From contig JADLHJ010000059.1 of the NCBI GenBank assembly GCA_020848835.1, positions 124,001-188,000 of the forward strand: a stretch of 64,000 nt of DNA, given 5' to 3'. Shown in pieces: positions 28,408-36,508 of this stretch. Position 1 is the stretch's first letter. Every line of letters starts with the position of its first letter. The notes under the pieces were generated by a model, which was given only the letters and a program-made list of their open reading frames with translations, ran no database searches and had not been told where the DNA came from. The position numbers were made by a program, and so were the translations under genes. Origin of the DNA: Candidatus Hydrogenedentota bacterium. GTDB taxonomy: Bacteria > Hydrogenedentota > Hydrogenedentia > Hydrogenedentales > SLHB01.

Positions 28408-29152
28408 ATCTTGAAGTTCCAGTAGCGGGCACCGTGTCCGCATCTAGTTTTAAATACACGTAGGCAACCAGCGCCAATAGTACCGCCCCGATAAGCGTGG
28501 CGATTCCCATACCATTGAACGCGGCCAATATGGTGAAGAACAGAGTAATTGAATAACCCACAAACCAATGCACATTTGTTCGCTGGCAATCACGCCCCAT
28601 CGCGGCCCCAACCGCCAGGGACACGAGAAGCCACCCGGCGAAATTTGTAACTGGAATTCCGTAATAAACTCCGGTTGCATCCCATGCCCAATACGCCAGC
28701 GGCCCTGCCGCGAGAGGGTCAATTATCAAATCGGTCGCCGTTAAGAGGCTGGCAAACAGGAATATGGAAACTGCTCGTGGCATCTGTAGCGTCGCGACAA
28801 TCTGATGCACGAAACCAGCGAGCACCATCCATGCGCTCGCCATCACAATCGGAACTCCGGCCACCAGCGGTGAAAGCGCGTCCGTGTATTGATACCCTCC
28901 GAATGGAAAGCCCGTATGAACACCCGCTAACTCTGCCAAGGTTCCAATCAGACCAACAGCCAGCAGCCGAATTCGCACGGTCGCATTCGCTGCGAGAAAT
29001 ACGAGAAGCCCCGCGAGAAGAAGAAATAAAGGCGCGGTCCAACGCACGTGCTCCGGTGGCCCACCGAGGAATATATGGGCGACGATTCCGCCGAACCAGA
29101 AGAATACGTATGCGCCAATAAGCAACCAAGTAATCAACTTATGCGCGTTCAT
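28394..29152 (-). CDS. cruF: CruF-type carotenoid 1,2-hydratase (membrane protein)
   Basis: A 252-residue polytopic membrane protein with about seven hydrophobic segments. The signature FPFGGYQYTDALSPLVAGVPIVMASAWMV (core YQYTDALSP) and TDLIIDPLAAGP, then YYGIPVTNFAGWL, match the CruF/DUF422 family. These enzymes add water to the terminal psi-end 1,2 double bond of carotenoids, creating a tertiary hydroxyl. It is the last gene of the crt operon and overlaps the upstream crtI paralogue by 14 bases. With the cruG-like gene it implies a hydroxylated and glycosylated carotenoid. Confidence 0.88.
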   Translation of the reverse strand: MNAHKLITWLLIGAYVFFWFGGIVAHIFLGGPPEHVRWTAPLFLLLAGLLVFLAANATVRIRLLAVGLIGTLAELAGVHTGFPFGGYQYTDALSPLVAGVPIVMASAWMVLAGFVHQIVATLQMPRAVSIFLFASLLTATDLIIDPLAAGPLAYWAWDATGVYYGIPVTNFAGWLLVSLAVGAAMGRDCQRTNVHWFVGYSITLFFTILAAFNGMGIATLIGAVLLALVAYVYLKLDADTVPATGTSRFTAL

Positions 29153-30629
29153 GCAGCTCGACCAATCCAGCGGTTATCTTTGCGGAAAGCAACACCGTCG
29201 GCGTGCCCCCGCCGGGATGTGTACTTCCTCCGACATAGTAAAGTCCGCGTACCCTTTTATCTTTGTTGGATGGGCGCAAAAACGCCTTCCGCCAGCCGTG
29301 CGAATGTGTGCCATAGATTGCACCGCCGGGCATGAGATAGCGCTTCGCAAAAGTCCGTGGCGTCGATATCTGCTCGGTGACAGTGTCCCCGTCGTTCAAT
29401 ATCAATCCGCCACGCCGTAATGTCCCAAGCATCCGGCTGCGCAATTCGCAGAGCTGTGAATCCCAATTGTCTTCACCCGTTGCCGGCGCATTGGCCATGA
29501 CGAACAACGCTTCGCCATCCTCAGGTGCGAGCGAACGGTCGGCCAAGCTGGGTGCACTCACGTACACAGTCGGTTCTTCCGGAAAGCGCCGCCGCTCGAA
29601 TAGGTCTGTAAACTCGTTGCGATAGTCGCTCGAAAAATACACCGTGTGGTGATGTAACGATTGCATCCGTCTACGCACACCGATTAGTAACACGACTCCG
29701 GACATGGATCGCTCTTGCGCGCGATCGACACCCTCGTCTTTTCCAAGCAATGTATTGGCACACGCTGCATCACCATTCATTACGACAATGTCAGCCGGTA
29801 ACGCTTCGCCGTTGTCGAGGACGACACCTCTTGCAGCACCGTTCGTAACAGTGATGCGTTCGACCGCTGCGCTGGTGCGAACTTCAACGCCGGCCGCGTC
29901 ACAAAGCCTCAGCAACGCTTCTACGATCTTGTAGAGCCCGCCTTTCACGTACCAACCGCCAAACGCATACTCGATATACGGGATCACAAGCAGCGTCGCA
30001 GGCGACGCGTAGGGCGACGAGCCCACATAAGTGGGGTAGCGATTGAACAATTGCTGAAGGTATGGACTTTTCAAATGCGCGCAAACCACGCGGTCATAGT
30101 TACCCCAGGCGTGACGCAACGGGAAATGGCGTAGTGCACGAAGCGAACGAACATCCGGCGGTGCGGTAGGTACATTGCGGAGAAACGTTTCCTTCGACAA
30201 TTCATAGATCCGAGCTCCAAGCTGCATCAACCGGTAAAAACCATCGACGTCGCGTGGGTCCAAGTTTTTCAGGGTTGCTGTCCAATCGGGAATCGAATTC
30301 GAGTAGATAAATCGAGTTCCATCGGCAAACACGGCTTCCATGATCGGGCGCATCGAAACCAATTCGATGTGTTCATCCAGTCGCGAGTTCGCGGCTTCGA
30401 ATGTCTCGTGAAAGATCCACGGCATCGTGATAAGCGAAGGGCCCGTATCGAACGTGTACCCCGCGCTCTGCCAACGGTTCATCTTCCCGCCGAGCGTGCG
30501 GCCCTGTTCAAGCACCTTTACCTTACACCCGCGCGCGGCGAGGCGTAGCGCCGTGGCCAGCCCGCCTAGGCCCGCACCTATAACAATTGCGGTACGTCCG
30601 CTGAGTGGTAATTCTGTTTTTGCGCGCAT
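29139..30629 (-). CDS. CrtI-family carotenoid desaturase/isomerase (paralogue 1)
   Basis: A 496-residue FAD enzyme of usual CrtI length. The N-terminal dinucleotide fold is IVIGAGLGGLATALRLAARG, followed by LEQGRTLGGKMNRW and FDTGPSLITMP. The C-terminal FAD signature is LYYVGGSTHPGGGTPTVLLSA. It probably introduces double bonds into phytoene, or a 3,4 double bond at the psi end after hydration (CrtD type). Sequence reading alone does not tell which of the two paralogues does which step. It begins 8 bases after the cruG-like stop and overlaps cruF. Confidence 0.87.
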   Translation of the reverse strand: MRAKTELPLSGRTAIVIGAGLGGLATALRLAARGCKVKVLEQGRTLGGKMNRWQSAGYTFDTGPSLITMPWIFHETFEAANSRLDEHIELVSMRPIMEAVFADGTRFIYSNSIPDWTATLKNLDPRDVDGFYRLMQLGARIYELSKETFLRNVPTAPPDVRSLRALRHFPLRHAWGNYDRVVCAHLKSPYLQQLFNRYPTYVGSSPYASPATLLVIPYIEYAFGGWYVKGGLYKIVEALLRLCDAAGVEVRTSAAVERITVTNGAARGVVLDNGEALPADIVVMNGDAACANTLLGKDEGVDRAQERSMSGVVLLIGVRRRMQSLHHHTVYFSSDYRNEFTDLFERRRFPEEPTVYVSAPSLADRSLAPEDGEALFVMANAPATGEDNWDSQLCELRSRMLGTLRRGGLILNDGDTVTEQISTPRTFAKRYLMPGGAIYGTHSHGWRKAFLRPSNKDKRVRGLYYVGGSTHPGGGTPTVLLSAKITAGLVELHERA

Positions 30630-30637
30630 TTTTATCG

Positions 30638-31777
30638 TTACTGGTGCACGGCAGGTTCACTGCGGTACGAGCGCCCTTTCCACTCAACCCCTTTGCCAGT
30701 GACGCAGCGCCAACAAGACGATAGCCCCAGCGCGATCAACACAGTCTGAGCGATGGGATGGAATAGTGCTGTCCACGCCGGCTGCCGGAACCGCATTGCA
30801 AGCGCAAACCGGGCTGCAATGATTGAGATTACCGATATAGCCCAGGCGCCATACCCGCCGCCACGAACGACGCATACCGGCAGAGCGAAGAACGGGAATG
30901 TAAACACGCAGGCGTGAACCAACAGGAAAAACCAAAACATTACGCGCGAATGAAACGCCGTATAAAAGTTTTTCTGAAAACCACGCCAAATCTCGCCAAG
31001 CGACTCATACATCCGCACGCAAACCAATTCCTGCCCATCAAGGCAGATGCTTGAGTGTCCGCATTGCCGCCACGCACGCGCGAGCCGCGTATCTTCAAAG
31101 ATCTCGTCCCGCACAACCTCATGCCCGCCTACGCGCATGTATGTGTCGCGGTGCGCAAGAATGCACGCCCCATGCGCGAGACCGAATGACGCGTCAGGAC
31201 GCTTCAAGGCAAGCCAAGACGGGTAGGCCGTGAACACGACAAAATTCAACATCGGCATCAGAATCTTTTCCCAGAACCCGCCCACTGAGATGCGCGGCCA
31301 TAAGGACACCATGGTTGCGTCGCGCTGCAATGCTTCGGACACTGCGGCCTCAACTGCGCCAGGAGAGAGACGGACATCGGCATCAATGAACAATAGCCAC
31401 GGCGACCGCGCGGCATGCGCAAGCCGGAAACACGCGTAATTTTTCCCACACCAGTCTGCCGGTAGCGGCAGCGAATCAATCGTGCGCACCCGCGCATCCC
31501 GGCGGGAAAATTCGTCTACTATTCGGCCCGTAGCATCGGTTGAATGGTCGTTATACACCAAAACCTCTCCAACAACCTCCCCCTGTGTGAGGACCGTATC
31601 GAGACACTGCGCAATCCGTGACTCTTCATTCCTCGCGGGAACAAGTACAGACACGCGGATATCGCGGGAATCAAGACTGCTTTTTGCTGCGGGCCACGTC
31701 ACCGTGTTGATTAGCACGACCAGCGCGCTAAGTGCGGCAATACACGCGATGAGCCAAGCAATTACACCTATGTCCAT
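30638..31777 (-). CDS. cruG: CruG-like carotenoid glycosyltransferase (GT2)
   Basis: A 379-residue membrane-anchored family 2 glycosyltransferase. An N-terminal transmembrane helix (about 5-28) precedes the catalytic domain: VSVLVPARNEE, the FIDADVRLSPG metal motif, and EIFEDTRLARAWRQCG with the ED acid. Three or four C-terminal membrane helices follow. CruG transfers a sugar to the hydroxyl of CruF-hydrated carotenoids, and the presence of cruF in the same operon supports this assignment. It overlaps the SRPBCC gene by 10 bases. Specificity for carotenoid is inferred from context. Confidence 0.77.
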   Translation of the reverse strand: MDIGVIAWLIACIAALSALVVLINTVTWPAAKSSLDSRDIRVSVLVPARNEESRIAQCLDTVLTQGEVVGEVLVYNDHSTDATGRIVDEFSRRDARVRTIDSLPLPADWCGKNYACFRLAHAARSPWLLFIDADVRLSPGAVEAAVSEALQRDATMVSLWPRISVGGFWEKILMPMLNFVVFTAYPSWLALKRPDASFGLAHGACILAHRDTYMRVGGHEVVRDEIFEDTRLARAWRQCGHSSICLDGQELVCVRMYESLGEIWRGFQKNFYTAFHSRVMFWFFLLVHACVFTFPFFALPVCVVRGGGYGAWAISVISIIAARFALAMRFRQPAWTALFHPIAQTVLIALGLSSCWRCVTGKGVEWKGRSYRSEPAVHQ

Positions 31778-32274
31778 GGATCAATCACCGAAAGCATACT
31801 TGCTGGAGAGTGGCCATGTTCAGCGCCAAATAACCGCGTAATGTATGCCCGTCGAAATTCGAAAATGGCTTCCAACTCGTGTCGCACAAATGCCCAGTGA
31901 ATAACACGCCCGAGTATGCCAAAGGGCAGCGCGTAAACCACCTCATCAACAATCCGCGTTCCACCTGCGGCGCGCGCAAATTCGTGTCGGTGCACCCACT
32001 TTGCGTAAGGGCCGCGAAGCTGCTCATCCACGAAACGGTGTGGCGGATCGTAGTAGGAGATAAGCGTGCGCCAACGCTGCGGTACGCCACGTATACGAAT
32101 GCGATAATCGATCAATGTCCCGACCCGCATCGGGATCGGGCTTGGCGTGAGGATCGAAAAATGCAAATGCCCGGGTGTGATTTGCTCCAGATTCTCGGGC
32201 CGCGAGAAGAATGTAAATACTCGCTCCAACGGCGCGGGTACGAACTGCTCCGTTCGCAAGGTATAGCAGTGCAT
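31768..32274 (-). CDS. SRPBCC (START-like) ligand-binding protein of the crt operon
   Basis: A 168-residue protein with a typical SRPBCC/polyketide-cyclase start (YTLRTEQFVPAPLERVFTFFSRPENLEQITP) and a later strand-rich core (GTLIDYRIRIRGVPQRWRTLISYYDPPHRFVDEQLRGPYAKWVHRHEF, seen in pieces), ending in the long C-terminal helix. The fold has a hydrophobic cavity. In this operon it may bind or chaperone a carotenoid or its precursor, which is inference. It starts 2 bases after the thioredoxin-like gene and overlaps the cruG-like gene. Confidence 0.8.
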   Translation of the reverse strand: MHCYTLRTEQFVPAPLERVFTFFSRPENLEQITPGHLHFSILTPSPIPMRVGTLIDYRIRIRGVPQRWRTLISYYDPPHRFVDEQLRGPYAKWVHRHEFARAAGGTRIVDEVVYALPFGILGRVIHWAFVRHELEAIFEFRRAYITRLFGAEHGHSPASMLSVIDPWT

Positions 32275-32276
32275 CG

Positions 32277-32864
32277 CTAATGCCCAGACTTTTTTGCGTT
32301 TGCCGATGCCAGCAATAACGAAGTGAGCACGCGTTCACTGCGCTTTCCTTCTGCAGGACCATACTCTGCGAGTACGATGCTCCCATCGATGTTCACAACA
32401 AACACGCAAGCAAGTCCTGGTTTGAATGCGAATGATTCAGTCACCGTACCCTCCCAATCCAGCATCACTGGATAGTCCACCTGCTTCTTGAATAAATACC
32501 GGATCGTGGGCCGCAGCGCAGACGGTACTCCCTTCAGCAATGCTATTCCCCGAATGTTCACACGATCCTGGAATTTGTCGTAGACTGCGCGTATCCATGC
32601 CTCTACTTGTTTGGAGCCTTCTCTGTCCGCAAGTACGAAAATGCTGGCCTTATCAGCCGGGTACTCGATGGTGTGCGACTTGCGAAACTGATCCTCCAAA
32701 GTGAACTCCGGCGCCTGCTGCGGAGCGGGATTAGCCTCGGCTTTCGCGGTCGCATCTGGTTTGGCGTTCTCGTCAGTACTAGGCGCGTGGGGTTCTTGTT
32801 CGGCGGTTGTGGAAGCCGCGAACAGCGCGACGGCCAGCGTATATCTGAAGTACCGTTTCAACAT
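32277..32864 (-). CDS. Secreted thioredoxin-fold-like protein without CxxC
   Basis: A 195-residue protein with a signal peptide of about 21 residues and a Pro/Ala/Glu-rich linker to residue 50. The rest resembles a YtfJ/thioredoxin-like domain (FTLEDQFRKSHTIEYPADKASIFVLADREGSKQ in pieces, YPVMLDWEGTVTESFAF, ACVFVVNIDGSIV). No CxxC motif is present and only one Cys is seen in the mature part, so it is not a classical thiol oxidoreductase. It overlaps the alpha/beta hydrolase gene by 7 bases. Its role in a carotenoid operon is unknown. Confidence 0.6.
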   Translation of the reverse strand: MLKRYFRYTLAVALFAASTTAEQEPHAPSTDENAKPDATAKAEANPAPQQAPEFTLEDQFRKSHTIEYPADKASIFVLADREGSKQVEAWIRAVYDKFQDRVNIRGIALLKGVPSALRPTIRYLFKKQVDYPVMLDWEGTVTESFAFKPGLACVFVVNIDGSIVLAEYGPAEGKRSERVLTSLLLASANAKKSGH

Positions 32865-33601
32865 GCATCAGACCCAAATACAATGGCGCGCAACGGTTCT
32901 GTCGCTTCGCGAATCGGATCATGTCCCGCGCCGCTTAACTCGTATGCACGTGCATGCGGCCAGAGCGCCTGCCACATCTTTACGCCTCGTTTGACCGCCT
33001 TGAACGATCTTTCGCCATATACCAAATCTACTTCCAAATGCAGCGGCGCAAACACTTGGTATGACGGAAACGCTGCAAACGCCCGAATAGCATCCAGTGT
33101 GAGCTCGTGGTTCACGGCTTCAAATGACCGCGTCAGGTCGGTGTCTCCACTGCGCTTACTCTGCAACGCGGTGTTTGTGATCCGGCGTCCGCGTTTGCTC
33201 GCGAACGTGCTCATGTACGCCCGCCTGCCAAACTCGCCCCACGTAAACACGCGAAAGTACCACGGCATATACGCGAACGGGTCGATCATAACTATGCGCG
33301 ATATCCGATCGGAGAGCTCCTGCACGACGAGTAATCCGAGCGCCGCGCCGCCACAATATCCAACGAGCGTCGTAGCACCGCCTGGCAACGCACGCACAAT
33401 TTCGGTTAATCCGCTCGCAACCGTTTCGAGGTCCCAGTTTTGCGGCGGGGGAGAGGCGCCATAGCCAGGCAAGTCCACGCTGAAAAAGCTCACATCCTCT
33501 GGCGCATTTTCAGCAATCGGTCTAAAGGTGCGATGGTTTCCGGCCCACCCGTGTATTCCGAGATACACACGCTCACCGTCTCCCCAGCGCTCAACGTTCA
33601 C
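32858..33601 (-). CDS. Alpha/beta hydrolase with Cys in the nucleophile elbow
   Basis: A 247-residue protein if GTG 33601 is used. A longer frame to TTG 33643 would overlap the desaturase gene by 53 bases, whereas GTG gives an 11-base overlap and the family-typical N-terminus VNVERWGDG. Motifs are GIHGWAGNH (oxyanion loop), DLPGYGAS, the nucleophile elbow GYCGG with Cys83 where Ser is usual, and GAGHDPIRE with the catalytic His. It could acylate or de-acylate a carotenoid glycoside or process a precursor; this is inference from its place inside the crt operon. Confidence 0.75.
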   Translation of the reverse strand: MNVERWGDGERVYLGIHGWAGNHRTFRPIAENAPEDVSFFSVDLPGYGASPPPQNWDLETVASGLTEIVRALPGGATTLVGYCGGAALGLLVVQELSDRISRIVMIDPFAYMPWYFRVFTWGEFGRRAYMSTFASKRGRRITNTALQSKRSGDTDLTRSFEAVNHELTLDAIRAFAAFPSYQVFAPLHLEVDLVYGERSFKAVKRGVKMWQALWPHARAYELSGAGHDPIREATEPLRAIVFGSDAC

Positions 33602-35114
33602 GTTGAAGTATCCGTTCCGCGACGAGCTTGCCGCTGAGCACAACCATCGGCATGCCCGTTCCAGGAGTCGTGCTTGCTCCCGTGTAATAGAGGCCCGCTA
33701 TTTCGCGAGAGTAATTGGCGTCGCGGAACGGTCCAACCTGAAACAAATTGTGCGCCGCGCCAAACGCCGATCCATTGTGCAGTCCAAAGCGGTCCCGCCA
33801 CGTCTCTGGTGTGTAGATTTCCTCGCACACGATGCGTGTAGGGTGGATATTTACGCCATGGCGCATGAGTCTTTCGAATACACGGCGCTTCACTTCGAGA
33901 GCCTCCGCATTCCAATCGGGGACGCACGCCTCGCTGATGAGCGGCGTTGGCACCAGCACAAACATGGCTGTGTCGCCCGCCGGCGCGAGTCCGGGATCGG
34001 TCTCCGACGGCAGACTCACGTAGAACGGCAGATCGCGTGGAATGCGATTGTGTTTGTTCAGGTCATCAAAAGCGCCCTGATAGTCCAGTGGAAGGAATAT
34101 GGTGTGATGCCCAAGGCCATCTATCTTCCCGCGAATTCCCAAGTAATAAGTCAACACGCTACAAGTCATGCGGGTATTGGCGGCACGCGCGGCAAATTTC
34201 CCAGTGAGCCCATTGCACCGCAACAGTTTGGTATTCGTAGTCGGCACATCGACGTTGGAAATCACTGTCTGGGAGTCGAGCCTATCGCCGGACCGTAGCG
34301 TGATTCCTTCTACGCGACCGTGCTCCGCGCGAATCTCATCGACAGGACACGAAGTCCGGATTTCTACGCCCAGTTCAACGGCGAGCTTCTCCATACCGCT
34401 CACCAGTCCATATATGCCACCCTCAGGCAGCCATAATCCGTAGGCAAGCTCACCGTATGGCAGAATCGAGAAGAAGCCCGGTAACGAATGCGGAGAACCG
34501 CCCAGGTACATCCCGTATGAGCCCAGCGCCTCGCAGATGCGCGGGCTCTTAAAGAATCGGCCCAGCTCGCTGTACAGTGAGCGCCACACGCTCAGACTCG
34601 CCATTTCGCGTGGCGATAATGCGCCAAACCATGAAAGCGCGTTGTCGACGTTGCGATTGACCAGCTTGTCAAATGCAATTCGGTATTTGACGGCCGCATC
34701 GCGCAAAAACGCAAGCACCGCTGGCCGCGAACCCGGCTCGACCCGTTCGCATTCTTCGAGCAATGCATCCAGGCGGCTGGAGAGCGTGAATGTCGTGCGG
34801 TCAGGCCAGGCAAAACCCACAGACGGATCGACTTTAAGCAACGTCACGTAGTCGGAAAGGTTTTTGCCCGCGGAGCGAAACAGCTCCTCGAATACCCAAG
34901 GATAGTTGAGAAGTGATGGACCGGTATCGAATCGAAACCCATTCTTCTCGATAACATTTGCCCGACCCCCGACGCGTTCGTTCGCCTCGAATATCGTAAC
35001 GCGACGGCCCGCCGCGCGCAGGTGAATCGCGGCACTCAGGCCCCCTAGGCCGCCGCCTATGATTGCTACGGTTCCAGCACTGCCCGTATTTGCGCGGTTC
35101 ACGTGGTTCACCAC
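33591..35114 (-). CDS. crtI: CrtI-family phytoene desaturase-like enzyme (paralogue 2)
   Basis: A 507-residue FAD-dependent enzyme. The N-terminal fold is VAIIGGGLGGLSAAIHLRAAG, with FEANERVGGRANVIE and FDTGPSLLNYP. The C-terminus has LYYTGASTTPGTGMPMVVLSG. It lies directly after crtB with a 7-base overlap, so I favour it as the principal phytoene desaturase. The alternative is that paralogue 1 does the first steps. No lycopene cyclase is seen in the operon, suggesting acyclic products unless a cyclase is elsewhere. Confidence 0.88.
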   Translation of the reverse strand: MVNHVNRANTGSAGTVAIIGGGLGGLSAAIHLRAAGRRVTIFEANERVGGRANVIEKNGFRFDTGPSLLNYPWVFEELFRSAGKNLSDYVTLLKVDPSVGFAWPDRTTFTLSSRLDALLEECERVEPGSRPAVLAFLRDAAVKYRIAFDKLVNRNVDNALSWFGALSPREMASLSVWRSLYSELGRFFKSPRICEALGSYGMYLGGSPHSLPGFFSILPYGELAYGLWLPEGGIYGLVSGMEKLAVELGVEIRTSCPVDEIRAEHGRVEGITLRSGDRLDSQTVISNVDVPTTNTKLLRCNGLTGKFAARAANTRMTCSVLTYYLGIRGKIDGLGHHTIFLPLDYQGAFDDLNKHNRIPRDLPFYVSLPSETDPGLAPAGDTAMFVLVPTPLISEACVPDWNAEALEVKRRVFERLMRHGVNIHPTRIVCEEIYTPETWRDRFGLHNGSAFGAAHNLFQVGPFRDANYSREIAGLYYTGASTTPGTGMPMVVLSGKLVAERILQRER

Positions 35115-36151
35115 CCAAGGTAGGCGAGTGGAATACGCCAGTACTTGCTCGCAGGTAGTACACGGAGCTTTTGCGATAGAGGCACGGATTCCCGGTGGGT
35201 AATCGATCGCGAGCTATGCAAAATGCGCTCATTCAGTTCACCGTAAACATCGATGCACGCTCGTATCGCCGTCCGGCTGTCCGGTGAAAATGTGTCCACG
35301 GTGGACGCCGCGTACGCATAGTGGCCGGCGGCGACCATACACATCTCTTTCACGACGCGCGCGATGGCCGAATGTTGGTTTGGATTTGTTGCGTCCATCT
35401 CGTGGATGCCCTGATTCGCCAGCAAATCCAGTGGGAGGTATTGACGTCCGCGCCTTTGATCCTCTGCCACATCGCGCAGGAAGTTGGTCAACTGCAGCGC
35501 TATTCCCAAGCGGCGTGCCGACTCCAGTGTGTCCGCAAAAGTTGCTGTATGCGATGCGCCATACACGTAGGCGAGGAAGTATCCGACAACAACCGCGCTC
35601 CCATAGATATACGAATCGATCAAGTCATCCATCGTTTCAAACTTGCGCGGATGGACATCAAGCACCATCGCATTCAGAAATGCCCGGTAGTATTCCGCGG
35701 GGATTCCCGTATCGCGCATCACTTGCACAAAACCAGCGATGAAACACGGCACGCCCGCCACCACCATTGCGCGCAGCCCCTGAATCTCCAGCGCGCGCTC
35801 GTATTGAGCGCGCCAAGCGGCCAGGCGTGCCGACTTCTCGATTGCGACGATTGGAAAGGTGTCTACAATTTCGTCCGGATAACGCACTGCGGCGTAAATC
35901 GCTTCAACCTGAACGCGTTTCGCAGGCGGCAGGAACCGTGTAACCGTAAAAAAATTGGAGCTATAGGTCTTCAATACTGTCCGCGCTTCGCGCGCAATCA
36001 AGCGAAACGCTTCGGCCTCCGAACGGCTCGCAAGAACCGCGACGCGCAGCGCGCTGTCCCGGGTTTCCCATTCCGCCTCGCTCCAGCATTCGGCTCCCGG
36101 CGCGATCCGAAGGCTATTGCACAACTCATGCATACCGCTCGAGACCATCAT
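35108..36151 (-). CDS. crtB: Phytoene synthase-like squalene/phytoene synthase
   Basis: A 347-residue trans-isoprenyl diphosphate synthase that condenses two geranylgeranyl diphosphates to phytoene. Both magnesium-binding Asp-rich motifs are present: DEIVD (Asp93-Asp97) and DVAED (Asp227-Asp231) within NFLRDVAEDQRRGRQYLP. YGSAVVVGYFLAYVYG matches the family. It is the first gene of the minus-strand crt operon. Its promoter and CarH-type operator lie about 220 bases upstream. The start is an ATGATG at 36151, overlapping the end of a small upstream reading frame. Confidence 0.92.
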   Translation of the reverse strand: MMVSSGMHELCNSLRIAPGAECWSEAEWETRDSALRVAVLASRSEAEAFRLIAREARTVLKTYSSNFFTVTRFLPPAKRVQVEAIYAAVRYPDEIVDTFPIVAIEKSARLAAWRAQYERALEIQGLRAMVVAGVPCFIAGFVQVMRDTGIPAEYYRAFLNAMVLDVHPRKFETMDDLIDSYIYGSAVVVGYFLAYVYGASHTATFADTLESARRLGIALQLTNFLRDVAEDQRRGRQYLPLDLLANQGIHEMDATNPNQHSAIARVVKEMCMVAAGHYAYAASTVDTFSPDSRTAIRACIDVYGELNERILHSSRSITHRESVPLSQKLRVLPASKYWRIPLAYLGW

Positions 36152-36330
36152 GTAGCGACACTCCTGTTGACCGAATCAGCCCAACCGGACACCTGCGCGG
36201 ATTGACGTCCAGAACCCCGTTGCCTGTAGAGAGGACGGATCTGAGTGGGTTGAGAGAGTTGGGGCGGCAACAACCGGTACTGAACAGTACTGGCCAGTTC
36301 CAGGAACACCAACCCGCGCAGGCTTTTCAT
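36148..36330 (-). CDS. Possible 60-codon leader reading frame before crtB
   Basis: A frame from ATG 36330 to TGA 36148-36150 lies wholly inside the predicted 220-base crtB leader. AAGGTG stands about 7 bases before the ATG, and the stop overlaps the crtB start (ATGATG). The peptide is Arg, Gln and Pro rich with no recognised domain. The overlap would allow translational coupling to crtB. Codon use gives no clear support, so this may be chance. An ATG further up (36387) is in frame but lies upstream of the predicted transcription start. Confidence 0.25.
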   Translation of the reverse strand: MKSLRGLVFLELASTVQYRLLPPQLSQPTQIRPLYRQRGSGRQSAQVSGWADSVNRSVAT

Positions 36331-36373
36331 GGGACAGCACCTTGTATTTGTCGCAAACAGCTCATCGCGACAA

Positions 36374-36417
36374 CAAGATGTTAACATAATGTCTATATTT
36401 TGTCAATAAGATGTAAG
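36374..36417 (-). promoter_or_regulatory. crt operon promoter overlaid by four 11-bp CarH-type repeats
   Basis: Read on the minus strand, the promoter is TTGACA (36406-36401), a 17-base spacer and TAACAT (36383-36378), with a start expected near 36371. Four contiguous 11-mers cover it: CTTACATCTTA (36417-36407), TTGACAAAATA (36406-36396), TAGACATTATG (36395-36385) and TTAACATCTTG (36384-36374). All share ACA at positions 4-6. CarH photoreceptors are known to bind tandem 11-bp direct repeats over the -35 region. A carH homologue is divergently encoded next door. Confidence 0.75.
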
Positions 36418-36472
36418 TCATTGATATTACTTATTAGATAGTTTTAAATCGAAAAATGAGACGAGATTAATA

Positions 36473-36494
36473 TAGACAAAGAATAGACGTAAGT
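36473..36494 (+). promoter_or_regulatory. carH: Two 11-bp TAGAC repeats in front of carH
   Basis: TAGACAAAGAA (36473-36483) and TAGACGTAAGT (36484-36494) are adjacent 11-mers on the plus strand, ending 14 bases before the carH ATG. They resemble the third repeat of the crt operator. TAATAT at 36468-36473 could be a -10 box, although no good -35 is seen. Autoregulation of carH is inferred. Confidence 0.45.
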
Positions 36495-36508
36495 GGTAGA
36501 ATGCCGAC

